16,932 nucleotides of DNA, taken from assembly GCA_022360415.1 (NCBI GenBank), contig JAKSDB010000186.1:1-16932 (forward strand). The letters run 5' to 3'. The notes beneath the pieces were generated by a model that was not told the origin of the DNA, made no database searches, and saw only the letters and a program-made list of their open reading frames with translations. The position numbers and the translations under genes were made by a program. The stretch comes from Chlorobiales bacterium (GTDB taxonomy: Bacteria > Bacteroidota > Chlorobiia > Chlorobiales > Chlorobiaceae). Positions within the stretch are counted from its first letter, which is position 1. Each line of letters starts with the position of its first letter. Of the stretch, positions 14,861 to 16,932 are shown in pieces.

Positions 14861-15469
14861 TCAAGATTCTTCACTGTTCTGTTGCCCGGTATATTTTGGC
14901 ATGATAACACCCTCGGATTGATTGATACCTTCTCTTTTTAAAACCTTTATTACCGTTATCCAGATAATCCTGAAATCCAACCAGAACGACAGGTGGTCCA
15001 CATACCAGATGTCATACTGCAGTTTTTCTTCAAAGCTTATAGCATTTCTTCCGTTAACCTGTGCCCAGCCTGTTATACCAGGTTTTATGTCATGACGCCT
15101 TGCCTGTTCGGCAGTATACAGGGGCAGGTACTCCATTAACAGAGGGCGGGGTCCTACAAGGCTCATGTCGCCTTTCAGCACATTCCAGAGCTCTGGCAAC
15201 TCGTCGAGACTTGTAGAACGGAGAAAACTGCCCAATCGTGTCATACGATCACTGTTGGCCAGCAACTTCTCTTCCGCATCACGCACATTGGTCATTGACC
15301 TGAACTTGTATATACGGAAAGCCTTTCCATGCTTTCCCGGACGTTCCTGAATAAAAAAAACAGGTCTTCCCAGCCGGATGCGCACAAGAAGTACAAGTAA
15401 AAGAAGAAGAGGAGAAAGAACCGTCAGCAAAAGCAGACTTATCAGAATATCAAATAACCTTTTTCCCAT
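14861..15469 (-). CDS. PglC-like phosphoglycosyl transferase (initiating sugar transferase)
   Basis: A 202-residue monotopic membrane enzyme. It begins MGKRLFDI, has one very hydrophobic Leu-rich membrane segment (about 7-30), then FFIQERPGKHGKAFRIYKFRSM at about 38-59, the catalytic Asp89-Glu90 in TSLDELPELWNVLKGD, SLVGPRPLL at 103-111 and the uridine/phosphate-binding region RHDIKPGITGWAQVNGRN at 125-142. This pattern is close to Campylobacter PglC, which transfers an N-acetylated bacillosamine phosphate to undecaprenyl phosphate; the sugar used here is unknown. The ATG overlaps the stop of the upstream GT4 gene by one base (TAATG), so the pair is translationally coupled. The acetyltransferase gene often found next to PglC-like genes is not present; a 417-bp gap follows instead. 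Confidence 0.93.
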   Translation of the reverse strand: MGKRLFDILISLLLLTVLSPLLLLLVLLVRIRLGRPVFFIQERPGKHGKAFRIYKFRSMTNVRDAEEKLLANSDRMTRLGSFLRSTSLDELPELWNVLKGDMSLVGPRPLLMEYLPLYTAEQARRHDIKPGITGWAQVNGRNAISFEEKLQYDIWYVDHLSFWLDFRIIWITVIKVLKREGINQSEGVIMPKYTGQQNSEES

Positions 15470-16590
15470 TACAGCCCCATAATTGCCTTCAATTCCCTGT
15501 TGATCCGGTGAACATCATACCCCCTCTCGGCCAGCTTCCTGCTGTAGCACCCCATGTCCTTCCAACGGTGACGATTTTCAAGCATCCAGATCATTTTTTC
15601 GGCCAGGGATTCAGCATCGGCTGTAGGCACGATAAAGCCGTTTTTCCCGTCGACTACCATCTCCCGGCAACCGGGATTGTCGGTTGTCAGCACAGGCCTG
15701 CCAGTCGCCAGAGCTTCCATGATACTTCTCGACAGGCCTTCTCCGTACTTGGAGGGTAGAACAAAAACATGGCTCGACGCAAGAAAAGGGCGTACATCCT
15801 CCGTTGAACCAAGAAAGCGAATCACCCCTTCTTTCTGCCATGAATCAACCTCCTCCCTGGCAATTCCTCCCGGTGCATCATAAAAGCGTCCGAGCAACAG
15901 GAAGTCAGTTTGAGGATATTTCTTTTTTACGATCCTCGCAGCCTGGACATATTCATGGATCCCTTTTTCACGAATAAGTCTTGCGATGAGAAGAAAAACA
16001 GGGCGAACGGTTCTAGGCAGAGGCTCAGCGTTAAAACGATCAAGGTTCACACCCGACCCCCCGACCAGATGACAATGCCTTTCTTCCACTATCCTCCTGT
16101 TTATAAATAATCGTTTGCTGGCTTTATTTTGAAAAATCACTCCATCCGCACTACTTAAAGACACACGATAAAGACTGGACACCCCTCCCGCAAGCGCTTT
16201 TCCGGCAAGGCCCGATCCCTGAAAAGCATACCCGAGACCTGTGATCAAAGCAAAAAAAGATGTTTTGGAAGACAAAACACGCAATGCAATACCACTCCAG
16301 ATAATCGGTTTTATAGTATAGGCAAGAACAACATCCGGCACAATCTTACCAAACACCCTGATAAGATGCTGGAGGGTATAGAGGTCTTCTACAGGGTTCA
16401 GGCCGCTTTTTTGTATCGGATACGGCTTATAATCTGCCCCCAGCGCTTCAATAGCGGCGATCTGCTCTTTGGAAGCCGGTTCGCTCATAGCCGTCACCCG
16501 GTGACCGGCTTCAACACATGCACGGATAAAATCACCACGAAAATTGACCAGCGAGTGCGCAACCCCACCTATCAAAATGATATGGCTCAT
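15469..16590 (-). CDS. GT4-family glycosyltransferase, PglA-like
   Basis: A 373-residue GT-B glycosyltransferase. The N-terminal domain begins with HIILIGGVAHSLVNFRGDF, has YTIKPIIWSG at 91-100 and ITGLGYAFQG at 116-125. The C-terminal domain has LLIARLIREKGI at 200-211, GRFYDAPGG at 234-242 and the EX7E motif at Glu284/Glu292 (EGLSRSIME). The overall pattern is that of PglA-type enzymes, which add the second sugar to the product of a PglC-type enzyme, and the directly coupled gene downstream encodes just such an enzyme. The real donor and acceptor are unknown. The ATG at 16590 is taken because the usual N-terminal strand starts there. It lies about 160 bp after the membrane protein gene to the right. 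Confidence 0.93.
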   Translation of the reverse strand: MSHIILIGGVAHSLVNFRGDFIRACVEAGHRVTAMSEPASKEQIAAIEALGADYKPYPIQKSGLNPVEDLYTLQHLIRVFGKIVPDVVLAYTIKPIIWSGIALRVLSSKTSFFALITGLGYAFQGSGLAGKALAGGVSSLYRVSLSSADGVIFQNKASKRLFINRRIVEERHCHLVGGSGVNLDRFNAEPLPRTVRPVFLLIARLIREKGIHEYVQAARIVKKKYPQTDFLLLGRFYDAPGGIAREEVDSWQKEGVIRFLGSTEDVRPFLASSHVFVLPSKYGEGLSRSIMEALATGRPVLTTDNPGCREMVVDGKNGFIVPTADAESLAEKMIWMLENRHRWKDMGCYSRKLAERGYDVHRINRELKAIMGL

Positions 16591-16633
16591 TATTCAGTAG
16601 TATAGTGACATACTTTTTCGCCCATGAAGTTTA

Positions 16634-16661
16634 TCATACAGCAGGCTGCCCGGCTGTATGA
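16634..16661. repeat. Inverted repeat with 9-bp stem upstream of the GT4 gene
   Basis: tcatacagc at 16634-16642 pairs with gctgtatga at 16653-16661 around a 10-nt loop. It lies in the gap between the membrane protein stop (16752) and the GT4 start (16590). No T tract follows on the minus strand, so it is not a standard intrinsic terminator. It may be an attenuating hairpin, an RNA processing site or a protein-binding site. Confidence 0.45.
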
Positions 16662-16751
16662 AGCCGGATGCTTGTCATCCTGTTTTTTCATTCAATTACC
16701 CGGTGTCAGGAAACAAATTTCTGATATTTCTGTTTCACAATGAAGAAAAAC

Positions 16752-16932
16752 TTATTCAGCGATTCTGCAAGAACCGGCGTACCCGAGAAGCACTATTATC
16801 CAGTACGGAACAAGATGATGACGGATTGCCGTGCCATAATTTTTTGTCCCAAGCGCCCACATGACGGAATTGATAAAATAAAGGATCAGCAACATTGCAT
16901 AAATGCGACGATAATTCCCTTTACTTCTGCAA
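16752..16932 (-). CDS. C-terminal end of a polytopic membrane protein, probably polysaccharide polymerase-like (partial)
   Basis: A frame open from the right window edge to the stop TAA at 16754-16752 encodes 59 residues. It contains a hydrophobic segment (IYAMLLILYFINSVMWALG), then TKNYGTAIRHHLVPYW, then another hydrophobic segment (IIVLLGYAG) and a short polar tail. The N-Y-G-T-A-x-R-H-x-L-V-P pattern between two membrane segments is one I associate with the C-termini of Wzy/O-antigen-polymerase-like or related membrane proteins of exopolysaccharide clusters; this is recall, not a database match. The gene is upstream of, and co-oriented with, the GT4 gene. Most of the protein lies outside the window. 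Confidence 0.7.
   Translation of the reverse strand, partial: CRSKGNYRRIYAMLLILYFINSVMWALGTKNYGTAIRHHLVPYWIIVLLGYAGSCRIAE

Noticed and set aside
1..16932. tRNA, rRNA or CRISPR array
   Set aside because: No cloverleaf, rRNA segment or regularly spaced direct repeats were found on reading either strand. The only tandem repeat is the two-copy 9-bp repeat at 6272-6289.

Overview
The window joins two unrelated pieces of a bacterial chromosome: the early end of a Mu-like transposable prophage (about 1-6250) and a cell-surface polysaccharide gene cluster (6396 to the right edge). The organism is not named by any marker gene here. The cluster content (two initiating phosphoglycosyl transferases, MsbA-type exporter, sulfotransferase, DegT/AspC-family aminotransferase, asparagine-synthetase-type amidotransferase) and the intermediate base composition suit a Gram-negative bacterium. 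A green sulfur bacterium (Chlorobiota) is my guess from general familiarity, with low confidence.

Prophage part. A small CI-like repressor (5599-6150, +) is divergent from an early operon on the minus strand: a small helix-turn-helix protein in the position of Ner (5560-5315), a MuA-type DDE transposase (5318-3144), an unlisted 36-codon ORF with a strong ribosome binding site (3093-2983), a MuB-type ATPase (2946-1963) and a GemA/gp16 protein (1866-1360). The gap between repressor and early operon holds a perfect 19-bp palindrome whose two ends are TATAAT on opposite strands, so it looks like a combined operator and pair of divergent promoters. Facing the early operon is a tightly overlapping plus-strand operon of four genes (118-1304) ending in a Mor/C-family late activator. 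The early region is compact and Mor is inverted relative to the textbook Mu order. The left end of the phage genome must lie between the repressor stop (6150) and the asnB start (6396). The other end and the structural genes lie left of the window.

Polysaccharide part. asnB (6396-8390, +) converges with a long minus-strand series that reads from the right edge leftwards: the C-terminus of a membrane protein resembling a polysaccharide polymerase (from 16931), a GT4 glycosyltransferase (16590-15469), a PglC-like phosphoglycosyl transferase (15469-14861), a 417-bp gap without a recognisable gene, a second GT4 enzyme (14443-13310), a sulfotransferase (13313-12456), a second phosphoglycosyl transferase (12422-11784), an aminotransferase (11767-10604) and an ABC exporter (10463-8556). 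Together they would start a glycan on undecaprenyl phosphate, extend it, decorate it with amino, amide and sulfate groups, and move it across the inner membrane.

The observations I rate highest are the repressor's LexA-like domain, in which the positions of the catalytic Ser and Lys are occupied by Lys and Ser respectively, the palindromic divergent promoter, the convergent Mor operon, and the overlooked small ORF between the transposase and ATPase genes.
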